A DNA stretch of 64,000 bases from NCBI RefSeq assembly GCF_001442625.1, contig NZ_LMZQ01000005.1:372001-436000 (forward strand), in the 5' to 3' direction. The notes beneath the pieces were generated by a model. It searched no databases and was not told where the DNA came from. It worked only from the letters and a program-made list of their open reading frames with translations. The position numbers and the translations under genes were made by a program. Positions 51,318 through 59,007 of this stretch are shown piece after piece; position 1 is the first letter of the stretch, and the number at the start of each line of letters is the position of its first letter. The stretch is from Pedobacter ginsenosidimutans (GTDB lineage: Bacteria > Bacteroidota > Bacteroidia > Sphingobacteriales > Sphingobacteriaceae).

Positions 51318-52016
51318 ATGTACATTCAAGAAATATCAATTGATATAAAGACTAAATTGGATAAAGATGAACTCATCGATGAATTTGGTATACTAATGTC
51401 TTGTTTACCTTTCACTCTGGAGAAAAATTCTCTTGACAGAAAATTTAACAACTTCTATGTAAATAGGCAAACAAAAAAAATTGAAGATCTCTGTAATTCC
51501 AGACTGAGATATAAAACTATCGGCAAGTCGTATGACAGTTACAAATCTCCTTGCAAATGTAAAAAGTCTCACTTCTATATTCTGATTACAAATTATATCA
51601 CCATTGAATCTCCGTTGACTTGTGGGGCTTGTAACAAATCAGTACCACTTTATAGATTACCAATTTATTACGATCACGGCTATATGCCAATTTTACGCTG
51701 GGAAACGAATTATATTTCCTGCGACAGGTTGCAAATGAATTGTGAAATTGGAGAACGTTGGGCGCTAAATCAGATGCAAGAAATTAAATCCCAACTATCC
51801 AAACAAGGACTTGAAATTTGCAGAAAAATCGAAGAACTGACTTCAATCCCAACTTTTTATTATTTACATAATTACAAGAAATATAAAGAAGATCAGCTGA
51901 CAAGGCCTTGTCCGGGTTGCAATAAGAAATGGAATTTAAAAACACAACTAAACAATCAGTATGATTTTAAATGTGACGAGTGTAAAATAATATCAACAAT
52001 ATCGCCAAACATTTAA
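51318..52016 (+). CDS. Zn-ribbon protein, DUF2310-like
   Basis: A 232-residue protein. Cys pairs occur in SPCKCKKSHF (about 74-79), LTCGACNKSV (about 95-103), RPCPGCNKKW and FKCDECKII (C-terminal). The last two form a zinc-ribbon of the C-x2-C...C-x2-C type. It matches what I recall of DUF2310, described as Zn-ribbon-containing and possibly nucleic-acid binding. MYIQEISIDIKTKLD is the start; no signal peptide. It lies 64 bases behind the DUF3805-like gene and 61 before the next, so the three could be one transcript. Confidence 0.65.
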   Translation: MYIQEISIDIKTKLDKDELIDEFGILMSCLPFTLEKNSLDRKFNNFYVNRQTKKIEDLCNSRLRYKTIGKSYDSYKSPCKCKKSHFYILITNYITIESPLTCGACNKSVPLYRLPIYYDHGYMPILRWETNYISCDRLQMNCEIGERWALNQMQEIKSQLSKQGLEICRKIEELTSIPTFYYLHNYKKYKEDQLTRPCPGCNKKWNLKTQLNNQYDFKCDECKIISTISPNI

Positions 52017-52077
52017 CAAAAAAACCAGCACGCATGCTTCGAATGAAGAACAAAAGAAAATAAGCTATAGAAAAAAG

Positions 52078-52383
52078 ATGGATCAAATTGAAAATCATTT
52101 ACAGAGAGCCTGGTCGGACGGAGTTTACAATATAAACATCGAAGATGTTAAAATAGCAATTGAAGAGCTAAAAGAAATGGATGATGAGCACGGAGCAATT
52201 TGGGTAAGTGTTATTAAAAATGATGAGAATGTGATCGAAGTCGATAAAGACTTAACGCTCACCATTATTTTCGAAGAACGGGAGCCCATAAATGCAAAAC
52301 TAAATTCGTGGCAAGAAGTAATTGATCTTTACCAACTTCTACTTAACCAAAAATTTGACGACATCATTAATTTACTTAAATAA
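52078..52383 (+). CDS. small acidic protein, Imm1-like (immunity candidate)
   Basis: A 101-residue, acidic, leaderless protein. IAIEELKEMDDEHGAIWVSVIKNDENVIEVDKDLTLTIIFEE shows helix, strand and strand spacing that resembles polymorphic-toxin immunity proteins such as the Imm1 group, but the match is by pattern only. No toxin gene is adjacent. It follows the DUF2310-like gene on the same strand, with a repeat of the GCGCAAGTCTT family starting nine bases behind its stop. Confidence 0.5.
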   Translation: MDQIENHLQRAWSDGVYNINIEDVKIAIEELKEMDDEHGAIWVSVIKNDENVIEVDKDLTLTIIFEEREPINAKLNSWQEVIDLYQLLLNQKFDDIINLLK

Positions 52384-52391
52384 AAAAACTC

Positions 52392-52550
52392 CTATCTCGC
52401 GCAAGTCTTTGCGCCTTAGCCTAAGCAAGGCCTGAATATGCTTTTAATAAATTGATACACTAATCTCACTAAAAATCTTAATGAGTTGTGTACGGTAAAT
52501 GCACAAGTCATCACCCCCACTACCTTGAACGCTAAGACTTGCGCCAGTAA
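52392..52550. repeat. GCGCAAGTCTTnGCG repeat, copy a (full length, 159 bp)
   Basis: Ends GCGCAAGTCTTTGCG (52399-52413) and CGCTAAGACTTGCGC (52530-52544) are inverted with one mismatch. The interior carries CTCACTAAAAATCTTAATGAG and GGTAAATGCACAAGTCATCACCC, both seen again in other copies. Confidence 0.8.
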
Positions 52551-52584
52551 TGGATGAAAATGAAAACAAAGAATATCCTATGTT

Positions 52585-52629
52585 AAATAACCAAATATAG
52601 TTGATTATTTCAACTATATTTGGTTATTT
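52585..52629. promoter_or_regulatory. MarR operator 1 (20-bp perfect arms)
   Basis: Perfect palindrome: arms 52585-52604 and 52610-52629 around TTATT. Its core is ATAGTTGA-N5-TCAACTAT, shared with operator 2. The right arm contains TATATTTG (52615-52622), a -7 box (TAnnTTTG), so a repressor bound here would block RNA polymerase. Confidence 0.85.
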
Positions 52630-52633
52630 TGCA

Positions 52634-52654
52634 ATAGTTGATAAGATCAACTAT
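52634..52654. promoter_or_regulatory. MarR operator 2 (ATAGTTGA-N5-TCAACTAT)
   Basis: Same 8-base half sites and same 5-base spacer as operator 1, 37 bases centre to centre, ending 21 bases before the GNAT start codon. It lies downstream of the presumed promoter. Confidence 0.85.
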
Positions 52655-52675
52655 GTAACACATAAAATATAAATT

Positions 52676-53176
52676 ATGACACCAATTTCATTTGCAGACA
52701 TCAAGATCAGAACAACACTGAATCCGGGAGACTTAGGATATATCGCCTATATCCATGGGCGCTTATATGCTAAAGAATGTGGTTATGGCCTCAGTTTTGA
52801 AGGATATGTGCTCGATGGCCTGAAAGATTTTGCTAAGGAATACGACCAGGAAAAAGATAGGATTTGGATATGCGAACACAACGATAAGATAGTAGGTTGC
52901 CTTATTGCGCATCGCCGCAACGAAGCATTACAGTTCCGATACTTTATTTTTCTTCCGGAATATCGTGGACTGGGCCTAGGCAAACATCTTGTGCAACAGT
53001 TCATTACTTTCATGAAGGAAAAGGAAATAAAACATGCTTTTTTATGGACTACAGAAGAACAACTTACTGCTGTATCTTTATATACGAAGTATGGATTTCA
53101 ATTAACTGAAGAAAAAAAATCCAATAGCTTTGATAAGCCTCTTAGAGAATTCCGCTACGATCTTTTATTCAATTAA
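52676..53176 (+). CDS. GNAT-family N-acetyltransferase
   Basis: A 166-residue acetyl-CoA-dependent acetyltransferase. Motif A is FIFLPEYRGLGLGKHLVQQFITFM (R-G-x-G-x-G pyrophosphate loop, about 91-114), preceded by a beta strand VGCLIAHRR and followed by LWTTEEQLTAVSLYTKYGFQL (motif B). The N-terminal IAYIHGRLYAKECGYGLSFEGYVLDGLKDFAKEYD resembles the GNAT half of MarR-GNAT fusion proteins. The next gene, 18 bases on, is that MarR half as a separate protein. The substrate is unknown: an amine or drug. Expression is probably controlled by the MarR protein through the two operators just upstream. Confidence 0.9.
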   Translation: MTPISFADIKIRTTLNPGDLGYIAYIHGRLYAKECGYGLSFEGYVLDGLKDFAKEYDQEKDRIWICEHNDKIVGCLIAHRRNEALQFRYFIFLPEYRGLGLGKHLVQQFITFMKEKEIKHAFLWTTEEQLTAVSLYTKYGFQLTEEKKSNSFDKPLREFRYDLLFN

Positions 53177-53194
53177 TCGCCAAATCAATTTATT

Positions 53195-53656
53195 ATGGGA
53201 GATAAATTAAAAATTGTTGACGAAATCAGAAGTTTTAACCGGTACTACACAAAATTGCTCGGCCTTTTAAATAATCAGTTGCTTAATAGCAAATATTCTC
53301 TTACTGAGGCCCGGATACTTTATGAAATACATGCTGGCGAAAAAGTTACGGCAACACAGATCATATCTGAGCTTGGAATTGATAAAGGGCAGTTAAGCAA
53401 GATCATGAGGAACCTTGAAAAGTATGGGCTAATCACCCGGAAAGCTTCTGAAACTGATGGAAGAGTTATACTAATTTCACTCTCACCCTCAGGCAAAAAA
53501 GTTTATAACGAACTCGATGCCGCATCTAATCAACAAATTAATGATATGATTTCAGTTATACCAGAAGGCAATCAAAAGCAATTAACCGCATGCATGCAGG
53601 AGATCAAAATGATACTGATCAATTCTTCTACAGATGACGTTAGAAAACGATCTTAA
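53195..53656 (+). CDS. MarR-family transcriptional regulator
   Basis: A 153-residue winged-helix protein. The N- and C-terminal helices form the dimer interface. The winged helix spans about 33-110: LTEARILYEIHAGEKVTATQIISELGIDKGQLSKIMRNLEKYGLITRK (recognition helix KGQLSKIMRNLEKYG) and the wing ETDGRVILISLSPSGKKVYN (D-x-R in the wing). It follows the GNAT gene by 18 bases, so it forms a bicistronic unit. Two palindromes with the same half site lie just upstream of the GNAT gene, as expected for an autorepressor released by a small ligand, possibly a substrate of the GNAT enzyme. Confidence 0.92.
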   Translation: MGDKLKIVDEIRSFNRYYTKLLGLLNNQLLNSKYSLTEARILYEIHAGEKVTATQIISELGIDKGQLSKIMRNLEKYGLITRKASETDGRVILISLSPSGKKVYNELDAASNQQINDMISVIPEGNQKQLTACMQEIKMILINSSTDDVRKRS

Positions 53657-53681
53657 TTTCAATGTAAACGATGAGACAAAC

Positions 53682-53775
53682 TCATCCCTATCTCGCGCAA
53701 GTCTTTGCGGTAAATGCACAAGTCATCACCCCACTGCGCTGCACGCTAAGACTTGCGCCAGTAACGCGAGCATTA
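53682..53775. repeat. GCGCAAGTCTTnGCG repeat, copy b (internally deleted, about 85 bp)
   Basis: Left end 53695-53709 and right end 53744-53758 are as in copy a, but the interior is shortened. The left arm joins directly to GGTAAATGCACAAGTCATCACCCC. Confidence 0.78.
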
Positions 53776-53792
53776 AGCCAGTTTACCTAAAT

Positions 53793-53820
53793 ACAAATAT
53801 CAATAGTTGCCTATATTTGT
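53793..53820 (+). promoter_or_regulatory. possible promoter of the methyltransferase gene with degenerate MarR half site
   Basis: ACAAATAT...ATATTTGT is an 8-bp inverted repeat that contains a TATATTTG -7 box (53812-53819). The half site ATAGTTG (53803-53809) seen in the MarR operators lies between the arms. The ATG at 53846 follows 26 bases later. Confidence 0.35.
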
Positions 53821-53845
53821 TTAAAAACAAAGTATTGATAAAACT

Positions 53846-54472
53846 ATGGTTGAGAACCCTTGGTGTAAAATCCCGCTAGAAGACTATGAACTTCATATGC
53901 AACATGATATTGTTGGGCAAGCACAGTTACTCAATAATTTAACACGGAAATATCTTGTAAAACATCATCCAGAGCACATATTGTTTTTAGGCATAAGTGG
54001 CGGCAATGGCTTAGCGAACATCAATACTGATAAAGTTAAAAGTATAGTTGGTATCGATATTAATCAAGCATACATTGCGGAGACTGAAAAGCGATTTGGA
54101 AATAAGTTGAAGCAGTTACGTCTGCTAAATCTTGATATAAATACTGCTGAGGAATCACTTACCAAAGCAAATCTTGTTTGGGGTGCTTTAATACTTGAAT
54201 ATGTTGATATAGACCGATGTTTCAAATTTATTTCGAACAACACTGCCGCTGATGCTAAGCTTATATTTACCATCCAATCCAACAACGGTATCGAATCCAT
54301 TAGTCAAACCGGAATCGAATCGTTAAATGCGATAGAAGGTCTATTTAAAGTCGTTGACGCTGATGATTTAATAAGCCAAGCAGCAAATAATGGCTTCAGA
54401 CTAAATGACCGGGAGGAGAACATTTTACCGAATGGGAAGTCATTTATTACGATTGAGTTTGTAAAGCATTAG
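53846..54472 (+). CDS. class I SAM-dependent methyltransferase-like protein
   Basis: A 208-residue protein without leader. The Rossmann glycine loop region reads HILFLGISGGNGLANI (about 44-59), an uncommon variant with G-x-S-G-G-N-G. SIVGIDINQAYIAETEKRFG gives the motif II acidic residue in D-I-N. LLNLDINTAEESL, LVWGALILEYVDID and LIFTIQSNNG complete the fold. The sequence begins MVENPWCKIPLEDYELHMQHDIVGQAQLLNNLTRKYL, typical of this small family. The substrate is unknown. It lies between two copies of the GCGCAAGTCTT repeat. Confidence 0.8.
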   Translation: MVENPWCKIPLEDYELHMQHDIVGQAQLLNNLTRKYLVKHHPEHILFLGISGGNGLANINTDKVKSIVGIDINQAYIAETEKRFGNKLKQLRLLNLDINTAEESLTKANLVWGALILEYVDIDRCFKFISNNTAADAKLIFTIQSNNGIESISQTGIESLNAIEGLFKVVDADDLISQAANNGFRLNDREENILPNGKSFITIEFVKH

Positions 54473-54503
54473 CGCGTTAATTGTTTTTATTGGTAAAATA
54501 GCT

Positions 54504-54600
54504 CTTTATATTAATCTCGCTAAGAAACTAAATGAATTGGGTGTGATAAATGCACATTCAATCATCCCAAGCCCCTGCACGCTAAGACTTGCGCCAGTAA
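54504..54600. repeat. GCGCAAGTCTTnGCG repeat, copy c (right part)
   Basis: TTAATCTCGCTAAGAAACTAAATGAATTGGGT...TGCACATTCAATCATCCC then CGCTAAGACTTGCGC, aligned with the right two thirds of copy a; the left end is absent. A more diverged second right part (CTCACTAAAAATCTTAACGAG) follows to 54715. Confidence 0.7.
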
Positions 54601-54886
54601 GGCTTGTGCTTTCAATACATTATTCTCACTAAAAATCTTAACGAGTAGATACGGTTATACACAAGCCGTTCATCACGTTGCCTTGTACACGAACACTTCC
54701 GCCTCAAAGAGGTTAATAATTAGGAGGTAATATCTACAGATTTACTTCGGGCTTTGTTCGGGTACAATTGTAACAACTCTGTCAGAAGTCCGAACCAACT
54801 CCGAACCAACCCCGTCTCAACCCTCAATCAGAGATAACGATTTTACCTTTATTTCTCTTCGCCTTTACACTAAAGTAATTCCCTAT

Positions 54887-54960
54887 CAAGCGCAAGTCTT
54901 AGCGCGCCTGACTTAAGCAAAGCCGGACTTGTGCTTTCATTAAATCAATAAAATGCCGTA
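54887..54960. repeat. GCGCAAGTCTTnGCG repeat, copy d (left part)
   Basis: GCGCAAGTCTTAGCG (54890-54904) with the following CTTAAGCAAAGCCGGACTTGTGCTTTCATTAAATCAAT, aligned with the left part of copies a and e. Confidence 0.7.
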
Positions 54961-54984
54961 CTTTTTATTTTATGCTTAAATCTT

Positions 54985-55012
54985 TACCTTGTGGCTACTC
55001 AATTAACAAATG
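54985..55012 (+). promoter_or_regulatory. shared promoter/start module, instance 1
   Basis: TACCTTGTG-N3-ACTCAATTAACAA-ATGCCCA: a -7-like TAnCTTG box followed by AATTA and CAA just before the start. The same layout occurs at 59528 and 60432. Confidence 0.6.
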
Positions 55013-55567
55013 CCCATTTTGAAACTATTCTCGTTTTTCAACAAACCAAAAAACAAACATACCTATACCTGTTCTTGCTGTGGCCAGGTATATCATGAAT
55101 TGCCTTTATGTTTTGGCTCAGACTACCCAGATTATTATTTCTCTGTTCCACCAAATGAAATCGCAGAACGAATCGAAATTAACGAAAGTTGGTGTGTGGT
55201 TGATAAACAACATTTCTTTCATCGCGGTCGTATAACAATCCCAGTACTTGATTATAGTGAAAATTTAATATTTAATGTGTGGTCATCAATAAGCCCTGAC
55301 AACTTCAATAAAAGAATGGAATTATGGAAAGCCCCAGATAGAATTACTCAAGAACCATACTTTGGGTGGCTACAAACAATTGTTCCAACTTATGGGGATA
55401 CGTTAAACATAAAAACAATCGCTGTAGAACAACAAGTTGGTCTAATTCCCGAAATTAAACTGATTGAAGAAGGACATCGTTTGACATTTGATCAGGAAAA
55501 TGGCATTACCTATAAGAAAGCGGTAGAAATTGTTGACCAAATAATGAGCGCGCAACACCATGCATAA
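55010..55567 (+). CDS. DUF2199-like protein
   Basis: A 185-residue protein. YTCSCCGQVYHELPLCFGSDYPDYYFSVPPNEIAERI (about 18-55) is the DUF2199 hallmark as I remember it: a CxCC zinc-knuckle-like start, followed by PxxFGSDYP. SWCVVDKQHFFHRGRITIPVLD and FNVWSSIS continue the fold, ending in a helix (KKAVEIVDQIM). No catalytic residues. DUF2199 proteins are widespread single-gene proteins of unknown role, often found near toxin or immunity loci. The ATG is preceded by the shared promoter module. The gene at 55639 follows 71 bases on. Confidence 0.7.
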   Translation: MPILKLFSFFNKPKNKHTYTCSCCGQVYHELPLCFGSDYPDYYFSVPPNEIAERIEINESWCVVDKQHFFHRGRITIPVLDYSENLIFNVWSSISPDNFNKRMELWKAPDRITQEPYFGWLQTIVPTYGDTLNIKTIAVEQQVGLIPEIKLIEEGHRLTFDQENGITYKKAVEIVDQIMSAQHHA

Positions 55568-55638
55568 TAACACAAAATTGAATGTCCGCTACAGCCTCGT
55601 AATTTCGTACATCCGAATCTAAGATTTGACAAAACCAC

Positions 55639-56268
55639 ATGATAAACCACACAACCAATAAATATCACATTAACATTTTCGATGATGAAGCATTTACTGA
55701 GGGGTCAGTTGATCATGTTAACCATTATGATTTTGTTTATTTTGAAGAATCTAAATATCGCTCTACGTCAATTTATGGAATAAAAGTTTTTCAAGATAAC
55801 GTATTAATCAAAAGTGCAGTTATAGGCGCTATCGGTGGTGGAACATCAATTCACGAAACATCAGCAATAATAGAAGATGACAGACTTTTACTCTGCTGCT
55901 CAGACACCATCTTTTGTTTATCACTTCCTAATTTAGCTTTATTGTGGCGTACGCAAGCTGACGAAGCTACCTGCTTTGAAATTTATAAATATCAGGACAC
56001 ATATATTATTCATGGTGAACTCGAAATTTCACGACTTGACAGGGACGGAAAAATACTTTGGCAACAAGGTGGTGCAGATATTTTCACAACAATTACTGGC
56101 GAGCAAAATTTTGAACTATGTGAGCATTTTATTTTGGCCAAAGACTTTGAGAACAGGGTCTATAAATTTGATTATGAGGGGAATGATTTGAGTACAAAAC
56201 CTAACATCGATACAAGCATGAATAAGTTCAAACAACTTTTTGAAAGGTTAAATAAAAACCGTGATTAA
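55639..56268 (+). CDS. hypothetical protein, PQQ-like beta-repeat
   Basis: A 209-residue leaderless protein. The pattern EDDRLLLCCSDTIFCLSLPNLALLWRTQ and DGKILWQQGGADIFTTI resembles propeller blades of the PQQ/WD-like type (Trp at the strand end). About three blades are visible (to residue 190), too few for a closed propeller. No family name was recognised. It follows the DUF2199-like gene and may share its transcript. An immunity-type role by context is a guess. Confidence 0.65.
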   Translation: MINHTTNKYHINIFDDEAFTEGSVDHVNHYDFVYFEESKYRSTSIYGIKVFQDNVLIKSAVIGAIGGGTSIHETSAIIEDDRLLLCCSDTIFCLSLPNLALLWRTQADEATCFEIYKYQDTYIIHGELEISRLDRDGKILWQQGGADIFTTITGEQNFELCEHFILAKDFENRVYKFDYEGNDLSTKPNIDTSMNKFKQLFERLNKNRD

Positions 56269-56434
56269 CCCATATCCAACTCCGGTTCTGAGATGATGAC
56301 GGTTTTGTTTTGTAACCCTAAACCTCGGATCTCCGTTTCCTAACTTTTCAAACCCTTATAAAAATATACCCAATAAATGGTATTGTTGCTAAGTAGCCTG
56401 ATTGGGAAATTTGCCAATAACAAACAATAAAGGC

Positions 56435-57511
56435 ATGAAAATAAACAAACTACTATTAATGGCAGTACTTGTGCAATTGGTTACCACATCAAATTTAATT
56501 GCGCAGGTAAAAAAATCAGCAACCAAAACGGCAGTTCCCGTTAAAACCAAATACGGCGCTTTAGCTATAGACCGATCCAATGGTTTTTATTATGGTTTTT
56601 CGTTCGATCAGCCAAACCTGGCAGAAGCCGAGAAGAAAGCGGTTGACGAATGCAACAAACGGGGTGGATCTTGTAGCATTGTGCTCACCTATTCGGGTAC
56701 AGGCTGTGCAGCCTACCGCACCATAAACGGCAATGTTGGTACCGCATTTGGCTGGGGCATAGCAAAAACCAAAGAAGAGGCCGATGCAATAGCTACGAAA
56801 GAATGTTTAAAAAGAAGCGGCGGTATACAACCTACCAACTTTGTTTGGAGCTGTAATGTAGCACAGGCGGCGCCGTTAAAAGAAATATACAATGCCTCGC
56901 CTGAAATCACAGGTCCGGTAAAAATTGGCAACCAGGTGTGGACAAGCACCAATTTAAACGTGAGCACCTATAGAAACGGCGATCAGATTTATTACGCAGC
57001 CAACCAAAAAGAATGGGAAAAAGTGAGTAGAGAAAAAATTCCGGCTTATTGTTACCTTAATTTCGACAGCAGTAATGAAAAGAAATACGGTAAGCTGTAT
57101 AACTTTTACGCGGTTACCGATCGTCGCGGCTTAGCGCCCGCCGGTTGGCATGTGCCGAGCAGCAATGAATTTTTAACCCTTATTGCGACTTTAGGTGGTG
57201 AAAAGCTAGCCGGTAAAAAAATGCGTGGTACTACCGGCTGGGACGTAAAAGATTCGTACAAATTTGCACATGGCAATGGCGATAACTCATCGGGTCTCAA
57301 TTTATTGACCAATGGTAGTGCAGGTGGAGATGAATATGGAGGTGGTCAGTCTTTTAAGTACGGAGTATGGCTAAGCTACTGGTGGTCGAGCAGTACCAAA
57401 TCAAGCGGCGACAGCTTTGCCTATTACCTTGACTTTAACAAATACAGCGAACCGCGTGTAACCGATTATAGTAAAACCACGGGTGCCGCGGTAAGGTTAG
57501 TAAAAGATTAA
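56435..57511 (+). CDS. secreted DUF4189 plus FISUMP-domain protein
   Basis: The start is set at ATG 56435, opening signal peptide MKINKLLLMAVLVQLVTTSNLIA-Q; an earlier ATG adds 11 residues. 358 residues. A DUF4189-like domain (about 38-125) reads GALAIDRSNGFYYGFSFDQPNLAEAEKKAVDECNKRGGSCSIV with paired Cys. A FISUMP (Fibrobacter major paralogous) domain follows (about 160-358): VKIGNQVWTSTNLNV, KKYGKLYNFYAVTDRRGLAPAGWHVPSSNEF and WWSSS. The two domains are rarely combined as far as I know. The function of each is unknown; extracellular carbohydrate or adhesin roles are suggested for FISUMP. A terminator follows. Confidence 0.82.
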   Translation: MKINKLLLMAVLVQLVTTSNLIAQVKKSATKTAVPVKTKYGALAIDRSNGFYYGFSFDQPNLAEAEKKAVDECNKRGGSCSIVLTYSGTGCAAYRTINGNVGTAFGWGIAKTKEEADAIATKECLKRSGGIQPTNFVWSCNVAQAAPLKEIYNASPEITGPVKIGNQVWTSTNLNVSTYRNGDQIYYAANQKEWEKVSREKIPAYCYLNFDSSNEKKYGKLYNFYAVTDRRGLAPAGWHVPSSNEFLTLIATLGGEKLAGKKMRGTTGWDVKDSYKFAHGNGDNSSGLNLLTNGSAGGDEYGGGQSFKYGVWLSYWWSSSTKSSGDSFAYYLDFNKYSEPRVTDYSKTTGAAVRLVKD

Positions 57512-57567
57512 TTCGCCATATCACAATAATGTTCATGTTTCGAAACCTAAAGGTTTGAAATCGCTCA

Positions 57568-57607
57568 CTCAACCGGGAATAATCAAGATTTCCGGTTGAT
57601 TTTTTTT
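57568..57607 (+). terminator. rho-independent terminator after the FISUMP gene
   Basis: CAACCGG...CCGGTTG stem with an 18-base loop followed by at least eight T. Confidence 0.75.
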
Positions 57608-57649
57608 AAGGGGCATAACAAACTAAACACCACTTACATCGGTATTTGA

Positions 57650-57678
57650 CCATATAAGGAATTGAAGGGGATATAAGC
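57650..57678 (+). repeat. CCATATAAG-type repeat, copy 3
   Basis: CCATATAAGGAATTGAAGGGGATATAAGC: same spacing of ATATAAG units as at 24524, more diverged. Confidence 0.55.
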
Positions 57679-57901
57679 TGATATCTAACCTAGGGCTTAA
57701 ATCGCTTATTTTTAATGATTGGATTGCTTCACCTCATTTCAAAATCCCTGCATTTCCGTTCGCAATGACGCGTTGATTTATCAATAAGCCTAGTCTTCAG
57801 ACTCCGGACTAATCATAATGGCCTACCAAAACCTTTCTTTAACAATTATCAAAACAATTGCCTTTAAAAGGGATTATATAAGTACACCAATAACATTTGA
57901 T

Positions 57902-58093
57902 ATGAAAACAAAAATAATAATCTTGGTAGCTGCCTTTGGTTTAGCGTTGTCAGCGTGTAGTGGTAAAAAAGCCGATCAGGAAAATGCCGACAGTATGCAC
58001 AAATACACCGATACGAGCAAGTTGATCGACAGCACAAACACCGATTCAACAGCAGATTCGACCACCAATGCTCCAGCCGATGTTAAACATTAA
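57902..58093 (+). CDS. small Asp/Ser/Thr-rich lipoprotein (63 aa)
   Basis: The ATG at 57902 opens a good lipoprotein leader (MKTKIIILVAAFGLALSAC, lipobox LSAC). The mature chain of 45 residues is low-complexity and rich in Asp, Ser, Thr and Lys (DSMHKYTDTSKLIDSTNTDSTADSTTNAPAD), typical of disordered surface lipoprotein linkers. It has no folded domain. An upstream in-frame ATG (57818) would add 28 unlikely residues. A hairpin terminator follows at 58115. Function unknown. Confidence 0.75.
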   Translation: MKTKIIILVAAFGLALSACSGKKADQENADSMHKYTDTSKLIDSTNTDSTADSTTNAPADVKH

Positions 58094-58428
58094 AGACAAT
58101 AAACAAACAGCTAGCGCTCATGCCGAAAAGTATGGGCGTTTTTTTAATGATTTACCAAATCCAATCTTTTAATGTTAGGTTTCGGGCCCCAAACCTCCTG
58201 ACTGCGGATTAATATGCCAACAGATTATTTCCTCCATTTACTGCGTTTTCGAGGCACAATCCATTGTTAATAGCCCTGATGGAAGTGAAACGGACAGCAG
58301 GACCGAAGCCAACCTAAGGATCACAGCCGCTGCGCTCCAAAAACCTTCAACTCCAAACCGATCTTCTCCTAGTTTTCTCTTTAGAAATGCAGACTTCGGA
58401 CCTTCACCCCCTTACCTCCGACTCCAAA
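58094..58428. other. 335-bp convergent spacer
   Basis: It lies between the small lipoprotein and the minus-strand DHFR-like gene. Apart from the terminator at 58115 there is no feature; sequence such as CAGGACCGAAGCCAACC and CGCTGCGCTCC suggests old repeats. Confidence 0.5.
58115..58147 (+). terminator. rho-independent terminator after the small lipoprotein
   Basis: CGCTCATGC/GTATGGGCG stem (with G-U pairs) and seven T. Confidence 0.7.
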
Positions 58429-59007
58429 CTAACCCTTACCCAGTTCTCCAACATACCGATAAGTGTTCACCTGCACTCCTGTGGGCGTAGTTTTCGTACT
58501 TACAAAAGCCAGTTCGCGGGGATCGGCAGTGTCTGAAAAGAAGCGTTTGCCTCTGCCCAACAACACTGGATATACCATTAGTACAACCTCGTCAACCAGT
58601 CCCTGTTCCAATAGCACAGCAACCACCGTTGAACTTCCATACACAATCAGATCAGGGCCCTCTGTTGATTTAAGCTCACGAATACGCGTTACGATGTCAG
58701 TACCTAAATCTTCAACCGGCCCCCAATCGAGGCTTTCTGCTCTGTGGGTAGCCACATATTTTTTGCCATTATTCAAACTGTTCGCCATCGGATTATCGCC
58801 TGCCTTTGGCCAGTATTGGGTCCAGCTATCGTAGGTTTTGCGGCCAAGCAGCAGGTCGATGTGAGTGCCCTGAGCTTCCAGTACTGCGGCCAGGCCTTCC
58901 GCACTCCGGTAAGGTGTTGTCCATCCGCCATTTGTAAAATCCTCGCTGTTTTCGTGCTGCATCACGCCATCAAGCGAGATGTGTTCCATTATTTTGATCT
59001 TTCTCAT
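58429..59007 (-). CDS. dihydrofolate reductase-like (RibD C-terminal) protein
   Basis: A 192-residue cytosolic protein of the RibD_C/YyaP group. KIKIMEHISLDGVMQ is the first strand with the S-L-D-G signature, DLLLGRKTYDSWTQYW the G-R-x-T-Y motif, and DLIVYGSSTVVAVLLEQGLVDEVVLMVYPVLLGRGKRFF the NADP-binding and C-terminal segment. Related proteins are reductases of unknown substrate; the true riboflavin RibD has a deaminase domain that is missing here. The length is typical of this subgroup. It is transcribed alone toward the small lipoprotein gene. Confidence 0.9.
   Translation of the reverse strand: MRKIKIMEHISLDGVMQHENSEDFTNGGWTTPYRSAEGLAAVLEAQGTHIDLLLGRKTYDSWTQYWPKAGDNPMANSLNNGKKYVATHRAESLDWGPVEDLGTDIVTRIRELKSTEGPDLIVYGSSTVVAVLLEQGLVDEVVLMVYPVLLGRGKRFFSDTADPRELAFVSTKTTPTGVQVNTYRYVGELGKG

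Larger units (their letters stand above)
54473..55009. other. 537-bp intergenic region with truncated repeat copies
   Basis: Copy c (54504-54600) keeps only the right end CGCTAAGACTTGCGC (54580-54594). A degenerate copy (54601-54715) follows. Copy d (54887-54960) keeps only the left end. The last 25 bases hold the promoter module of the DUF2199-like gene. No gene is supported. Confidence 0.65.
57512..57901. other. 390-bp intergenic region
   Basis: It holds the terminator at 57568, a CCATATAAG-type repeat (57650-57678) and a repeat-like CCGTTCGCAATGACG phrase (57757-57771). The last 80 bases hold the upstream region of the small lipoprotein gene. No other gene is seen. Confidence 0.6.
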
